A stretch of 64,000 nucleotides of DNA from Paratractidigestivibacter sp963649365 (GTDB lineage: Bacteria; Actinomycetota; Coriobacteriia; Coriobacteriales; Atopobiaceae): positions 46,151-110,150 of the forward strand of contig CAVJHQ010000001.1 in the NCBI GenBank assembly GCA_963649365.1. Direction: 5' to 3'. The position numbers were made by a program, and so were the translations under genes. Positions 8,643-19,617 of this stretch are shown piece after piece (position 1 is the first letter of the stretch; each line of letters begins with the position of its first letter). A model generated the notes under the pieces. The model had not been told where the DNA came from and searched no databases. It saw only the letters and a program-made list of their open reading frames with translations.

Positions 8643-9035
8643 ATGACCGTTTCCCGCAACGTGGGGCGCAGCGTCGCCCTGTCCGTGCCCGCCGCCCCCG
8701 ACTACGCCCGCGTCGCCCGCATGGCCGCGGCGACCCTCGCCGCGGCGGCCGACTTCGGCGTCGACGACGTCGAGGACGTCCGCATGGCCGCCGAGGAGGG
8801 CTTCGTCTACGCCTGCGCGACCGGCCAGAAGTCCGTCGACATGACCTTCTCGCAAGAGGACGAGGGGCTTTCCATGTGCTTCTCGATCGGCGAGGACCTC
8901 GATGCCCTCGACGACGAGTCGCTCGACCTCGTGGAGGCGCTTCTCGACGCCATCTGCGAGGACTTCGGCATCGATGAAGAGGGCGGCGCGCTCGTGCTCG
9001 AGCTCCGGGCGGGCGGTGTCCATGGCGAGCAGTAA
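8643..9035 (+). CDS. RsbW-like anti-sigma factor homologue, degenerate ATP-binding site
   Basis: A 130-residue protein aligned by pattern with the GHKL anti-sigma kinases RsbW/SpoIIAB: an N-terminal beta strand VALSVPAAPDYARVARM, then a helix DDVEDVRMAAEEGFVYA. In true kinases the N-box reads E-x-x-x-N; here Tyr replaces Asn. The G1 box (DxGxG) and the GGxGL lid are not present; the corresponding stretch is FSIGEDLDALDDES. It therefore probably cannot bind or hydrolyse ATP in the usual way. It may still bind the sigma factor, whose gene overlaps it by 14 bp. GGGAGGGG lies before the ATG at 8643. No RsbV-like antagonist is seen in the window. Confidence 0.7.
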   Translation: MTVSRNVGRSVALSVPAAPDYARVARMAAATLAAAADFGVDDVEDVRMAAEEGFVYACATGQKSVDMTFSQEDEGLSMCFSIGEDLDALDDESLDLVEALLDAICEDFGIDEEGGALVLELRAGGVHGEQ

Positions 9036-9894
9036 CGAGCCCGAGAAGGACCGTGCCGCAGCCCCCGGGGCCGACGGCGCGGAGGCCTCGGCCAAGGCGG
9101 CGCGCCGTCGCCTGCGCCGCGTGTCCAAGGGCAAGCCCGCCTGGGACAAGGAGCGCACCCGCGAGCTCTTCCGGCGCTATAAGCAGGAGGGCGACGAGGA
9201 GGCGCGCGAGCAGCTCATCGTGAGCCACCTGAACCTCGTGCGCTACATCGCCGCCAAGTTCAAGAACCGCGGCGAGCCCCTCGACGACCTGATCCAGGTC
9301 GGCACCATCGGCCTCATCAAGGCCATCGACCGTTTCGAGCCGGACCGCGGCCTCGAGTTCACCACCTATGCCACGCCCACCATCATGGGCGAGGTCAAGC
9401 GCCATTTCCGCGACAAGGGCTGGACCATCCGCGTCCCGCGCCGCCTCCAGGAGCTCTCGGCCAAGGTCAACCAGGCCACCGACGCGCTCACGGCCGAGCT
9501 GCAGAGAAGCCCCACCATCGACGAGATCGCGGCCAAGCTGGGCACCACGGCCGACGAGGTCCTCGAGGCCATGGAGTCGTCCTCGGCCTACAGCTCGGTC
9601 CCCCTCGAGGGGACGGGCAACGCGGAGGACGACGACGCGCCGTCCGTGATCGACCGCTACGCGAGCGTCGACGGGGACCTGGCCGCCTCCGACGACCGCA
9701 TGGTCCTCGAGGAGGTCATCTCGGAGTTCCCCGAGGCGGACCAGCAGGCCATCCGCATGCGCTATATGGAGGGCATGACGCAGGTGGAGATCGCCGAGCG
9801 GCTGGGGATCTCGCAGGTGCAGGTCTCGCGGATGCTCCGGCGCGCGCTCAAGCGTATCCAGGAGAAGATCGACCCCGAGGGGCTCATGCGATGA
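9022..9894 (+). CDS. RNA polymerase sigma factor, SigB/SigF/SigG family
   Basis: A 290-residue group 3 sigma-70 factor. Region 2 holds LIVSHLNLVRYIAAKF, DDLIQVGTIGLIKAIDRF and TYATPTIMGEVKRHFRDKGW (about residues 65-135). Region 3 is IRVPRRLQEL onward. Region 4 ends with the helix-turn-helix TQVEIAERLGISQVQVSRML near 255-275. A charged extension of about 45 residues precedes region 2. The start ATG 9022 overlaps the upstream anti-sigma-like gene by 14 bp, and the stop overlaps the next gene by 4 bp (ATGA), so translation is coupled. Likely directs stress or envelope genes; target promoters cannot be named. Confidence 0.92.
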   Translation: MASSNEPEKDRAAAPGADGAEASAKAARRRLRRVSKGKPAWDKERTRELFRRYKQEGDEEAREQLIVSHLNLVRYIAAKFKNRGEPLDDLIQVGTIGLIKAIDRFEPDRGLEFTTYATPTIMGEVKRHFRDKGWTIRVPRRLQELSAKVNQATDALTAELQRSPTIDEIAAKLGTTADEVLEAMESSSAYSSVPLEGTGNAEDDDAPSVIDRYASVDGDLAASDDRMVLEEVISEFPEADQQAIRMRYMEGMTQVEIAERLGISQVQVSRMLRRALKRIQEKIDPEGLMR

Positions 9895-11222
9895 AGACGG
9901 GCCCTGGGGAAGAGGCGGCCTCCGAGAAGCGCGGCGCGCTCGTGCTGCGCTGGCGCCCGCGCATGCTCGCGGTGTGGACCGTCGTGGGCGTCTTCGTCGC
10001 GGCGTGGCTCACCATCGGCGCGCTCGGCTTCGTGCAGCAGGCGCTCGAGCTCATTCTCGTGGGCGGCGTCGTCGGTTTTATCTGCAGCCCGCTGACCAAC
10101 CGTCTGGAGGACCGCCGCGTCCCGCGCGGCGCGGCGGCATTCGTCTCGCTCCTGGTCTTCCTCGTCGCGGTCGCCGTGCTCCTCTCGGTCATCGGCGGCC
10201 CGCTCATGCAGGAGCTCATGGTGCTCCTGCGCAACACCCCCGCCTACATCGAGCAGGCGCAGGACGCGCTGACCCGGTTCTGGAAGACCTACGGCGAGTC
10301 CGCCGACCCGCACGTGCAGGTCACGGTCAACTCGGCGGTCGCGGCCGCCTCTGCCATGGGCAGCTCCATGGCGAGCGACCTCGCGCGTCAGATCTCGAGC
10401 GGGCTCGTCGCGAACCTCGCGGGCATGGTCGAGGACCTGACCACGGTCTTCCTCGGGCTCGTGCTCGCGTACTGGGTGGCCAAGGACTACCCGCTCATGG
10501 CGCGCGAGCTCGCGGCCATCGTGGGGCCCGCCCACAGCCGCGACGTCACGCTGCTGCTCGCCGTGCTCTCGCGCTCGACGGGCGGCTACATGTACGGCAC
10601 GCTCATCACCTCCATCGCCAACGGCGTCATGCTCGCGGCCGGTCTCGCCGTGGCGGGCCACCCTTACGCGGCGCTTCTCGGCGCCCTCACCTTCGTCGCT
10701 CATTTCGTGCCGGTCATCGGGCCCGCGCTCTCGTGCATCGTCTCGGTCCTGCTGGCCCTCTTCGTGGGGCCGGGGGTCGCCGTGGCCACGCTCGTCATCG
10801 CCGTCGTCGCGCAGAACGTGGCCGACAACGTGCTCTCGCCCCTCGTCATGCAGCGCGCCGTGCAGATCCACCCCGCGCTCAGCCTCGTCGGCATCGTCGT
10901 CGGCGGCTGCTTGGGCGGGGCTGTGGGCATGGTGCTCGCCGTGCCCCTCACGGCGGCGCTGCGCGGCACCTTCGTGTATTTCTTCGAGACGAGGACCGGC
11001 CGGCAGATCGTCTCCGAGGGCGGGGCGCTCTTCCGCGGAACCGCCTATACGGACGCCCAGGGCAACCCCCTCCCGGAGCTCGACGCGCTGGACGACGAGG
11101 GATTCTTCGAGGGCTCGCGCCTGCGCGGCGCCCTGACCGACGAGGACCGCGAGGCCATCGAGGGCCGCGCGCAGGGGGCCGCCCGCGACGACGCGGCGGG
11201 CGGGGAGCCGCAGGGCCGCTAG
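9891..11222 (+). CDS. AI-2E family transporter (UPF0118/PerM-type)
   Basis: A 443-residue membrane protein with the AI-2E/UPF0118 layout: two to three hydrophobic segments at the start (about residues 25-115), an amphipathic middle with EQAQDALTRFWKTYG, and a cluster of segments from about 170 to 365. Conserved parts include SPLTNRLEDRRVPRG, VLAYWVAKDYPLM, GYMYGTLITSIANGVMLAAG, the FVPVIGP loop and DNVLSPLVM. Members are variously described as AI-2 exporters or Na+/H+ antiporters. It overlaps the sigma gene by 4 bp as the last gene of that operon. The tail after residue 370 is charged and lineage-specific. Confidence 0.88.
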   Translation: MKTGPGEEAASEKRGALVLRWRPRMLAVWTVVGVFVAAWLTIGALGFVQQALELILVGGVVGFICSPLTNRLEDRRVPRGAAAFVSLLVFLVAVAVLLSVIGGPLMQELMVLLRNTPAYIEQAQDALTRFWKTYGESADPHVQVTVNSAVAAASAMGSSMASDLARQISSGLVANLAGMVEDLTTVFLGLVLAYWVAKDYPLMARELAAIVGPAHSRDVTLLLAVLSRSTGGYMYGTLITSIANGVMLAAGLAVAGHPYAALLGALTFVAHFVPVIGPALSCIVSVLLALFVGPGVAVATLVIAVVAQNVADNVLSPLVMQRAVQIHPALSLVGIVVGGCLGGAVGMVLAVPLTAALRGTFVYFFETRTGRQIVSEGGALFRGTAYTDAQGNPLPELDALDDEGFFEGSRLRGALTDEDREAIEGRAQGAARDDAAGGEPQGR

Positions 11223-11306
11223 CTGCCCCGGAACGGGGGCGCCGCCCCGCGCAGGCCTCGGCTCGCCCCGCGGTCGCCCTAACCCCCTCCCCATACCATG
11301 TGTGGT

Positions 11307-11336
11307 TTTTACGCGACGCTACCTGCGCGGTATACT
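11307..11336 (+). promoter_or_regulatory. alaS operon promoter
   Basis: TATACT at 11331-11336 is a near-consensus -10. TTTTAC at 11307-11312 stands 18 bp upstream as a weak -35. The transcript would start about 40 bp before the alaS ATG. Confidence 0.65.
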
Positions 11337-11382
11337 GATTCGCTGTATGTGAACACGCACCACCCGAGCGCAGGGGAGACAC

Positions 11383-14045
<2,663 letters not shown>

Positions 14046-14046
<1 letters not shown>

Positions 14047-14468
14047 TGCGCGCGCTCGCGCTCGACATCGGCGAGGTCCGCGTCGGCGTCGCCGTGAGCG
14101 ACCCGGCCGGCCGCGTGGCCTCCCCGGTCTGCGTGCTGCCCGCCGCCGAGGTCCTCGCCGGCGCCCGCACGTTCCGGCGCGTCCTGGACGACTGGGAGCC
14201 CGAGGTCCTCGTCTGCGGGCGTCCGATGACGCTCGCGGGGGAGGAGGGGCCCCAGGCCGAGCGCGTGACGGCGCAGGCGCGCCGGATCGCCGAGTCGTGC
14301 GGCCTCCCGCTCGAGTTCGCCGACGAGCGCCTGAGCTCGGCCGAGGCCAAGCGCATCCTCCGTGAGCAGGGTCTCTCCGAGCGCTCCATGCGCGGCAAGG
14401 TCGACATGGTCGCCGCGTCGCTTTTCCTGCAATCCTGGCTCGACTCCAAGCTCGACGCCACCGACTAG
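14046..14468 (+). CDS. ruvX: Putative pre-16S rRNA nuclease / Holliday junction resolvase RuvX (YqgF)
   Basis: A 140-residue RNase H-fold nuclease. The first metal motif is ALDIGEVRVGVAVSD at residues 4-18 (family D-x-G-x-x-R-I-G-V). The second acidic position is in EFADERLSSAEA near 93-104 and the C-terminal Asp is in KVDMVAASLFLQ. Members process the 5' end of 16S rRNA and resolve junctions in vitro. The start is GTG at 14046, which shares its first base with the alaS stop (TAGTG), so it is translationally coupled. The alaS-ruvX-mltG order is usual in Actinobacteria and Firmicutes. Confidence 0.93.
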
Positions 14469-14478
14469 AAGGCTTTCC

Positions 14479-15804
14479 ATGACCACACCCGCCAACCCTC
14501 AACGTCCGCGCCGCGCCGCGCACTTCTCGACGCCCGCGCAGGGCCAGGAGTCCCCGAGGCCTTCTTCCGGCGTCTCCGCCCGCCGGGTCTCCGGCGCGCA
14601 GGCCGCCCCCCGCGCCGCCGCGACCCCGCGCGCTGCGCGTCCCGCGTCCTCCGGCGGCGCCCTCACCACCAACCGCATGTCCGCCGCGGCCACGCGCGCC
14701 ACCCGTCGCGCCGGCAGCCACAACGTCCGCCGCGAGCAGACCAAGCGGCGCGGAGGCGCCGGGCTCGTGGTAGGCGGCCTTCTCGCGGTCGTCATCGTCG
14801 CCCTTGCCGTCGTGTTCGTCGTGATCCCCTCGCTCAACCAGGGCGGCTCCGATACCCAGCAGATCGAGACCGGCCAGGTGGTCACGGTGACCGTCGCCGA
14901 CGGCGCGGGGGCGAAGGACGTGGCGCAGGCCCTCTTCGACGCCAAGGCCATCGCGAACAAGAGCGAGTTCCTCACGCAGGTCTCGCGCATGAACGCGGAG
15001 TCCTCGATCAAGAGCGGCACGTACTCCATCACGGTCGGCGGCGACCTGAGCTCGCTCATCGAGCTTCTTACCGAGGGTCCCAACGCCGGCGGCATCTCGC
15101 TCACCATCCCCGAGGGCTATACGCTGGCCCGTATCGCCCAGGCGGTGCAGGAGACCCTGGGCATCTCGTCCGACGAGTTCCTGGCCCAGGCGAAGGCCTC
15201 CAACTATGTGGCCGACTACCCGTTCCTCCAGGGTGCCGGCAACGACTCGCTCGAGGGGTTCCTCTTCCCGAAGACCTACTCCTTCGGCGAGGGCGCGACC
15301 GCCGACGGCGTGATCAAGACCATGCTCGCCCAGTTCCAGACCGAGCTCGCCTCCGTTGACCTGAGCTACGCCGAGGGCCGCGGCCTCTCGGTCGCCCAGA
15401 TCGTCAACCTCGCCTCGATCGTCGAGAAGGAGTCGACCCCGAGCACCCAGGCGGCCGTCGCCGCCGTGTTCTGGAACCGCCTGGAGAACATGGGCGACCC
15501 GAACTACGGCCTGCTGCAGTCCGACGCGACCACCGCCTACTCGGTCGGCCACGACCCGACCGCGGCCGAGGTCCACGACGAGTCCGACCCCTACAGCACC
15601 TACGTGAACAAGGGCCTGCCCCCGACGCCGATCTGCTGCCCCGGCATCGATGCCATCAAGGCCGTCTGCGCCCCGGATTCGGAGTACCTGGACAACGGCT
15701 ATTACTATTTCTACTTCTACAACGACGCCGACGGGAACGTCCAGTACGTCTTCAGCCAGACCTACGAGGAGCACCAGCAGGCGATCGCCAATGCGCAGGG
15801 CTAA
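14479..15804 (+). CDS. mltG: Endolytic peptidoglycan transglycosylase MltG
   Basis: A 441-residue membrane-anchored lytic transglycosylase that cuts nascent glycan strands. The N-terminal ~92 residues are basic and Pro/Ala/Ser-rich, likely cytoplasmic and disordered. One membrane segment spans about residues 95-118. A LysM-like part (VTVTVADGAGAKDVAQAL) follows, and then the YceG domain with the catalytic Glu at residue 316 in LASIVEKES. QSDATTAYSVGH and YSTYVNKGLPPTPICCPG are conserved too. ATG 14479 follows AGAAGG. The long cytoplasmic tail is typical of actinobacterial MltG. Confidence 0.94.
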   Translation: MTTPANPQRPRRAAHFSTPAQGQESPRPSSGVSARRVSGAQAAPRAAATPRAARPASSGGALTTNRMSAAATRATRRAGSHNVRREQTKRRGGAGLVVGGLLAVVIVALAVVFVVIPSLNQGGSDTQQIETGQVVTVTVADGAGAKDVAQALFDAKAIANKSEFLTQVSRMNAESSIKSGTYSITVGGDLSSLIELLTEGPNAGGISLTIPEGYTLARIAQAVQETLGISSDEFLAQAKASNYVADYPFLQGAGNDSLEGFLFPKTYSFGEGATADGVIKTMLAQFQTELASVDLSYAEGRGLSVAQIVNLASIVEKESTPSTQAAVAAVFWNRLENMGDPNYGLLQSDATTAYSVGHDPTAAEVHDESDPYSTYVNKGLPPTPICCPGIDAIKAVCAPDSEYLDNGYYYFYFYNDADGNVQYVFSQTYEEHQQAIANAQG

Positions 15805-16315
15805 GGGAGAAGGGCGGCTCTCGGCCGTCGCGACCCGCTACGTCGCCGCCGTCGAGCTCATCGACGTCGACTCGCTCGCGGCCGCGGACGTGCGCCTCGT
15901 GCTTCTCGACCGCGACAACACCTGCGTGCCCCGCGACACGAAGCGCCCGCCCGCCGCGGTCCTCGCCTGGCTCGAGGACGTTCGCGCCGCGGGCATAAAG
16001 ACCTACGTCGTCTCGAACAACTTCCACACCGACCAGGTGAGGGCGTCGGCGGCCGAGCTCGGCTGCGACTTCGTCGACCACGCCATGAAGCCCGCCCCCT
16101 TCGCGCTCGAGCGCGCGATGCGGGCGGCGGGGGAGGGCCCCGAGCATACCGTGATGGTGGGGGACCAGGTCTTCACCGACGTCGTGGCGGGCAACCTCGC
16201 GGGGGTCCGCACGATCCTGGTGCGCCCGCAGTGCCGACGCGACCTCTGGTACACCTACGTTTTCCGCGTGTTCGAGCGCCTGGCCCTTCTTGGCAAGAAG
16301 TTCGAGGGGGAGTAG
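15791..16315 (+). CDS. YqeG family HAD-IIIA-type phosphatase
   Basis: A 174-residue HAD-IIIA phosphatase. Motif I is LLDRDNTCVP near residues 37-46, where most YqeG proteins have DLDNTLV. Motif II is in TYVVSNN near 75. The lysine is in DHAMKPAPF, and motif IV is MVGDQVFTDVVAGN near 120. The C-terminal FRVFERLALLG helix is typical of YqeG. The ATG at 15791 lies 14 bp inside the end of mltG, where AGGCGATCG gives only a weak ribosome site, so coupled translation is likely. Cytoplasmic; substrate unknown, though relatives include phosphatidylglycerophosphatase GEP4. Confidence 0.88.
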   Translation: MRRAKGEGRLSAVATRYVAAVELIDVDSLAAADVRLVLLDRDNTCVPRDTKRPPAAVLAWLEDVRAAGIKTYVVSNNFHTDQVRASAAELGCDFVDHAMKPAPFALERAMRAAGEGPEHTVMVGDQVFTDVVAGNLAGVRTILVRPQCRRDLWYTYVFRVFERLALLGKKFEGE

Positions 16316-16478
16316 GCGACCTCTCGGCCCGCTCTCGGCTGCGGCGCCCCCGTGTCAGGCCCCCTGCGGCGCTGCGGCGCCCCCGTCCCCGGCTCCGGCC
16401 GACGAGCCTGCTTCGCCCGGCCGCCCCGCCCCTGGCCGCCCGGCCCCATGCCGAAACCCGTCGGCAACGCCGGCCGTG

Positions 16479-16484
16479 TAGAAT
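16479..16484 (+). promoter_or_regulatory. -10 element for aroK
   Basis: TAGAAT at 16479-16484 lies 38 bp before the aroK start and just after a GC-rich stretch with no other signal. No -35 is clear. Confidence 0.5.
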
Positions 16485-16521
16485 CGATACTTGATAAACG
16501 ATTCACAGGGAGTTCCACGCT

Positions 16522-17067
16522 TTGTCAAAGCACGGGGGATACATAGTCCACGAGGGGTGCGACCACATCTTCTTCGTGGGGTTTCTGGGGGCGGGCAAGT
16601 CGACGCTCGCGCGCAACCTCGGGTCGCTCTTCCACCGCCCGAGCGTCGACACGGACCGCATCGCCGAGCGCCTGTTGGGCAAGCCCATCGCGCGCGTTTT
16701 CACCGAGGACGGCGAGGCGGCGTTCCGTGAGGCCGAGACCCGCGGCCTCGTCACGTTGATGGCGAGAAAATCGCTGCTGGTGAGCTGCGGGGGCGGCATC
16801 GTCGAGACCGCCCGCAACGTCGAGCTCATGCACCAGATGGGGACCGTCGTCTACCTCGACGGCGACCTTTCCGACTCCCTCAGGCAGATCAAGAACACGA
16901 TGCGCCGCCCCGATCTCGGCGACGCGCGGCAGGCCGAGCGCCTGTACTGGCACCGTCGCCCGCTCTACGAGCAGGCCGCCGACATCCGGATCGACATTCG
17001 CAACAAGACCTTTGAGCAGGTGGCGCTCGAGAGCGGACAGCTGCTCTGGGAGAAGGGCCTACTATGA
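16522..17067 (+). CDS. aroK: Shikimate kinase
   Basis: A 181-residue P-loop kinase that phosphorylates shikimate at O3. Walker A is GFLGAGKST at residues 20-28. The substrate-binding DTD follows (VDTDRIAE), with Arg in AAFREAETRG and the Gly triplet in VSCGGGIVE. The lid-side RPDLGD and HRRPLYEQAADI supply the later arginines. All expected catalytic residues look intact, unlike the neighbour aroB homologue. The start is TTG at 16522 with GGGAG 9 nt upstream; no ATG or GTG fits. The stop overlaps the next start by 4 bp. Confidence 0.93.
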   Translation: MSKHGGYIVHEGCDHIFFVGFLGAGKSTLARNLGSLFHRPSVDTDRIAERLLGKPIARVFTEDGEAAFREAETRGLVTLMARKSLLVSCGGGIVETARNVELMHQMGTVVYLDGDLSDSLRQIKNTMRRPDLGDARQAERLYWHRRPLYEQAADIRIDIRNKTFEQVALESGQLLWEKGLL

Positions 17068-18302
17068 CCGAAGAGAAGAACCAGGCCGCGGCCGCCGCTG
17101 CCGAGGGCACGGCGCCGGACGTCGCGGCGGAGCCGGCCGCTGCTGCAGAGCCGGCCGCTGCTGCGGAGCCGGCCGCCGAGCAGGCTCCCGCCGCCGAGGA
17201 CGTCGCCCCCGAGCCGCCCAAGCGCCGCCAGTGGGTTACCCTGCGCGGCTCGTCTATGGACCTGCGCGTCGGGGCCGGCCTCGCCTCCGGGTGCGCCCGC
17301 GACCTCGCATCCGCCGTGGGACGCCCGCGCGCCTGCGCGCTCGCCGCCGAGAAGGGCGCCCCCGCCGACGTCGTCGAGGAGCTCAGGCGCGGCCTCACCG
17401 ACCAGGGCTTCCTCGTGCACCCCTGTGAGCTGCCGGCGGGCGAGGAGGCGCACGGGCTGTCGGCGCTCGAGCCCTTCTACGGCCAGCTCGCCCAAGCCGG
17501 GGTCACGGCCGACGACCTCGTGGTCGCCGTCGGCGGCGAGGCTTCTCTCTCGCTCGCCGCGGCCGGCTGCGCGCACTGGTGCTCGCAGACCATGGTGGCG
17601 CTCTTCCCGACCGACCTCGCCTCCGCCGTCACCTGCGGCGTCACGCCCCGCGCGCTCGACGTCGCGGGGCTGCCGCGCATGGTGGCCCATGACGGCACGG
17701 CACGCTTCGAGCTCTGCGACCTCGGCGTGCTCGACGCGCACAGCGCGCCCGACGACGTGCTTCTTGCCCGGGCGCACATGGTCGCGGCCGCCATGGCGGA
17801 CTCCGACAAGGCCTTCGGCAAGCTCTGGGACGCCGCCGACGACGTCGTCGCGGGCGACGAGGCCGCGCTTGCCGACGCGCTCGTGGAGTGCATTCGCAGC
17901 AAGGGCAAGGTCGCCTCGTCCTCGTCGGTCGCCATCCGCCAGTCCGTGGAGTACGGCCAGGCCCTGCTCCATGCCCTGCGCGCGGTCGTGCCCGCCGACG
18001 TTCCCGAGTCCGCGCTGCTCGCCGAGGCGCTGCGCTTCTCGGCGCGCCTCTCGGCCGCGCGCGAGGAGCTGTCCCTCGACGACATGTTCACCCAAGACGA
18101 GCTCCTTGAGCGGCTGGGCCTCGGATTCGTCGAGTGCCCCGTCGACGCCGACGCCCTGCTCGCCGCCATAAAGAAGGAGCGTTTCTCGCGCACCAACCGC
18201 TTCATGCTCGCCCTGCCGCGCGCCATCGGGCGGGTGCGCCTCGCCGCGGTCGAGCCCGACGCGCTCGCCGAGCACGTGGCGGCCTGGTGCGCGTCGCGCT
18301 GA
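17064..18302 (+). CDS. 3-dehydroquinate synthase (AroB) homologue, catalytically degenerate
   Basis: A 412-residue protein. The first ~55 residues are an Ala/Pro/Glu-rich extension with a repeated AAEPAAA unit. The rest follows the AroB fold in order: LPAGEEAHGLSALEPFY, VVAVGGEASLSLAAAG (family GGGVVGD), ALFPTDLASAV (family PTTLL), EYGQALLHAL (family GHTxGHA) and FMLALPRAIG (family LPxxIG). The zinc ligand Glu of AEVIKYG, the first His of GHTxGH and the GGK lysine are all lost. It probably cannot make dehydroquinate. It overlaps the intact aroK by 4 bp and keeps the usual aroK-aroB position. It may be a scaffold, regulator or relic held open; there are no frameshifts. Confidence 0.8.
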   Translation: MTEEKNQAAAAAAEGTAPDVAAEPAAAAEPAAAAEPAAEQAPAAEDVAPEPPKRRQWVTLRGSSMDLRVGAGLASGCARDLASAVGRPRACALAAEKGAPADVVEELRRGLTDQGFLVHPCELPAGEEAHGLSALEPFYGQLAQAGVTADDLVVAVGGEASLSLAAAGCAHWCSQTMVALFPTDLASAVTCGVTPRALDVAGLPRMVAHDGTARFELCDLGVLDAHSAPDDVLLARAHMVAAAMADSDKAFGKLWDAADDVVAGDEAALADALVECIRSKGKVASSSSVAIRQSVEYGQALLHALRAVVPADVPESALLAEALRFSARLSAAREELSLDDMFTQDELLERLGLGFVECPVDADALLAAIKKERFSRTNRFMLALPRAIGRVRLAAVEPDALAEHVAAWCASR

Positions 18303-18366
18303 CGGCGCGTCTCTTCATACCCCATCGTCCTCGGCATTTCATGCCAAGAGAAAGGATCTGTGCCTT

Positions 18367-19491
18367 ATGTCCGATGCAGCTGCCTGCGCCGAGCGCGTCT
18401 CCCGTCTCCGTGCCCTCATGGAGGAGCGCGGCTACGACGCCGTGATCCTGCGCAACAACCCCGACCTGCGCTGGCTCACCGGCGCCGAGCGCGTCTTCGA
18501 CGACGAGGTCGCCCACACCGCCTTCATCACCGCCGGAGGGCAGTGGCTCCACACCGACTCGCGCTACGCGAACACGTTCCGCGAGCGCCTGGGCGCCGAC
18601 ACCGCCTGGGCCATAGACGAGGAGATCGTCCAGCCCGCCGCCTGGGCCGCCGCCCGCGCGAAGCAGACGCGCTCGCGCGTCGTGGCCGTCGAGGACACCT
18701 GCGACCTCGCCTTCTTCGACGCCTTCGGGGAGGAGTGCCGCCGCGCCTCCATCGCCTGCCTGACCCCGCGCCTGCACGGCGATATCTGCGACCTGCGCAT
18801 GGTCAAGGACGCCGAGGAGATCGAGCTCATGCGCCGGGCGCAGAAGATCACCGACGCCGCCTTCACCCACATCTGCGGCTTCATCAAGCCGGGCCTGACC
18901 GAGCAGCAGATCCGCGTCGAGCTCGAGAACTTCATGTTCAACAACGGCGCCGACGCGCTCTCGTTCGGCTCCATCATCGCCGCCGGGCCCAACGGCGCGA
19001 ACCCGCACGCGCAGCCGGGCGAGTACGTGGTCAAGAAGGGCGACATGATCGTCATGGACTACGGCGCCGGCTACCACGACTACCACTCCGACATGACCCG
19101 CACCGTCTGCGTGGGCACGCCTTCCGATGAGCAGCGCCGCGTCTACGACACCGTGCGCCTGGCCCACGAGACCTGCGCTGCCGCGGTCAAGCCCGGCTGC
19201 ATCGGCGCCGATATCCACAACCTGGCCGTGAAGGTCATCGCGGACGCCGGCTACGGCGACTACTTCAAGCACGGCCTCGGCCACGGCGTCGGCGTCGAGA
19301 TCCACGAGAACCCGAACTTCGGCCGCCGCTGGGACCGCCCCGTGCCCGAGGGCTCCGTGGTCACCATCGAGCCGGGCATTTACCTGCCGGGCAACTTCGG
19401 CGTGCGGCTCGAGGACTTCGGCCTCGTGACCGCCGAGGGCTACGTCCCCTTCACGGAGTCGACCCACGACCTCGTCTGCATCGACTGCTAG
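18367..19491 (+). CDS. M24B family Xaa-Pro peptidase
   Basis: A 374-residue aminopeptidase P / prolidase family metallopeptidase, cytoplasmic, that cleaves X-Pro bonds. The N-terminal creatinase-like domain (about 1-135) begins RLRALMEERGYDAVILRNN. The pita-bread domain supplies the metal ligands: Asp in VMDYGAG, Asp in YHSDMTRT, His in LGHGVGVEIHE, Glu in TIEPGIY and Glu in RLEDFG. ATG 18367 follows AAAGGA. In many Actinobacteria the same peptidase gene sits between aroB and efp, as it would here but for the PTS operon. A strong terminator follows. Confidence 0.93.
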   Translation: MSDAAACAERVSRLRALMEERGYDAVILRNNPDLRWLTGAERVFDDEVAHTAFITAGGQWLHTDSRYANTFRERLGADTAWAIDEEIVQPAAWAAARAKQTRSRVVAVEDTCDLAFFDAFGEECRRASIACLTPRLHGDICDLRMVKDAEEIELMRRAQKITDAAFTHICGFIKPGLTEQQIRVELENFMFNNGADALSFGSIIAAGPNGANPHAQPGEYVVKKGDMIVMDYGAGYHDYHSDMTRTVCVGTPSDEQRRVYDTVRLAHETCAAAVKPGCIGADIHNLAVKVIADAGYGDYFKHGLGHGVGVEIHENPNFGRRWDRPVPEGSVVTIEPGIYLPGNFGVRLEDFGLVTAEGYVPFTESTHDLVCIDC

Positions 19492-19540
19492 GCCTTGCCG
19501 CCCGCATAGGGTCCACAACCGGATACAGCTGGAAAACATC

Positions 19541-19577
19541 GCCCGCCGAACGGCCCGTCGCCTCGGCGGGCGTTTTC
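19541..19577 (+). terminator. Rho-independent terminator after pepQ-like gene
   Basis: A 9-bp stem, GCCCGCCGA at 19541-19549 with TCGGCGGGC at 19563-19571, is followed by GTTTTCG. Confidence 0.8.
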
Positions 19578-19617
19578 GTATGGAGAAGTTTGCTCGGGAC
19601 TTGCCTGATGAGCGGAC

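Noticed and set aside
11223..11382. A T-box leader before alaS
   Set aside because: The whole gap is 160 bp with the promoter at its end; the leader is about 40 nt, too short for a T-box.
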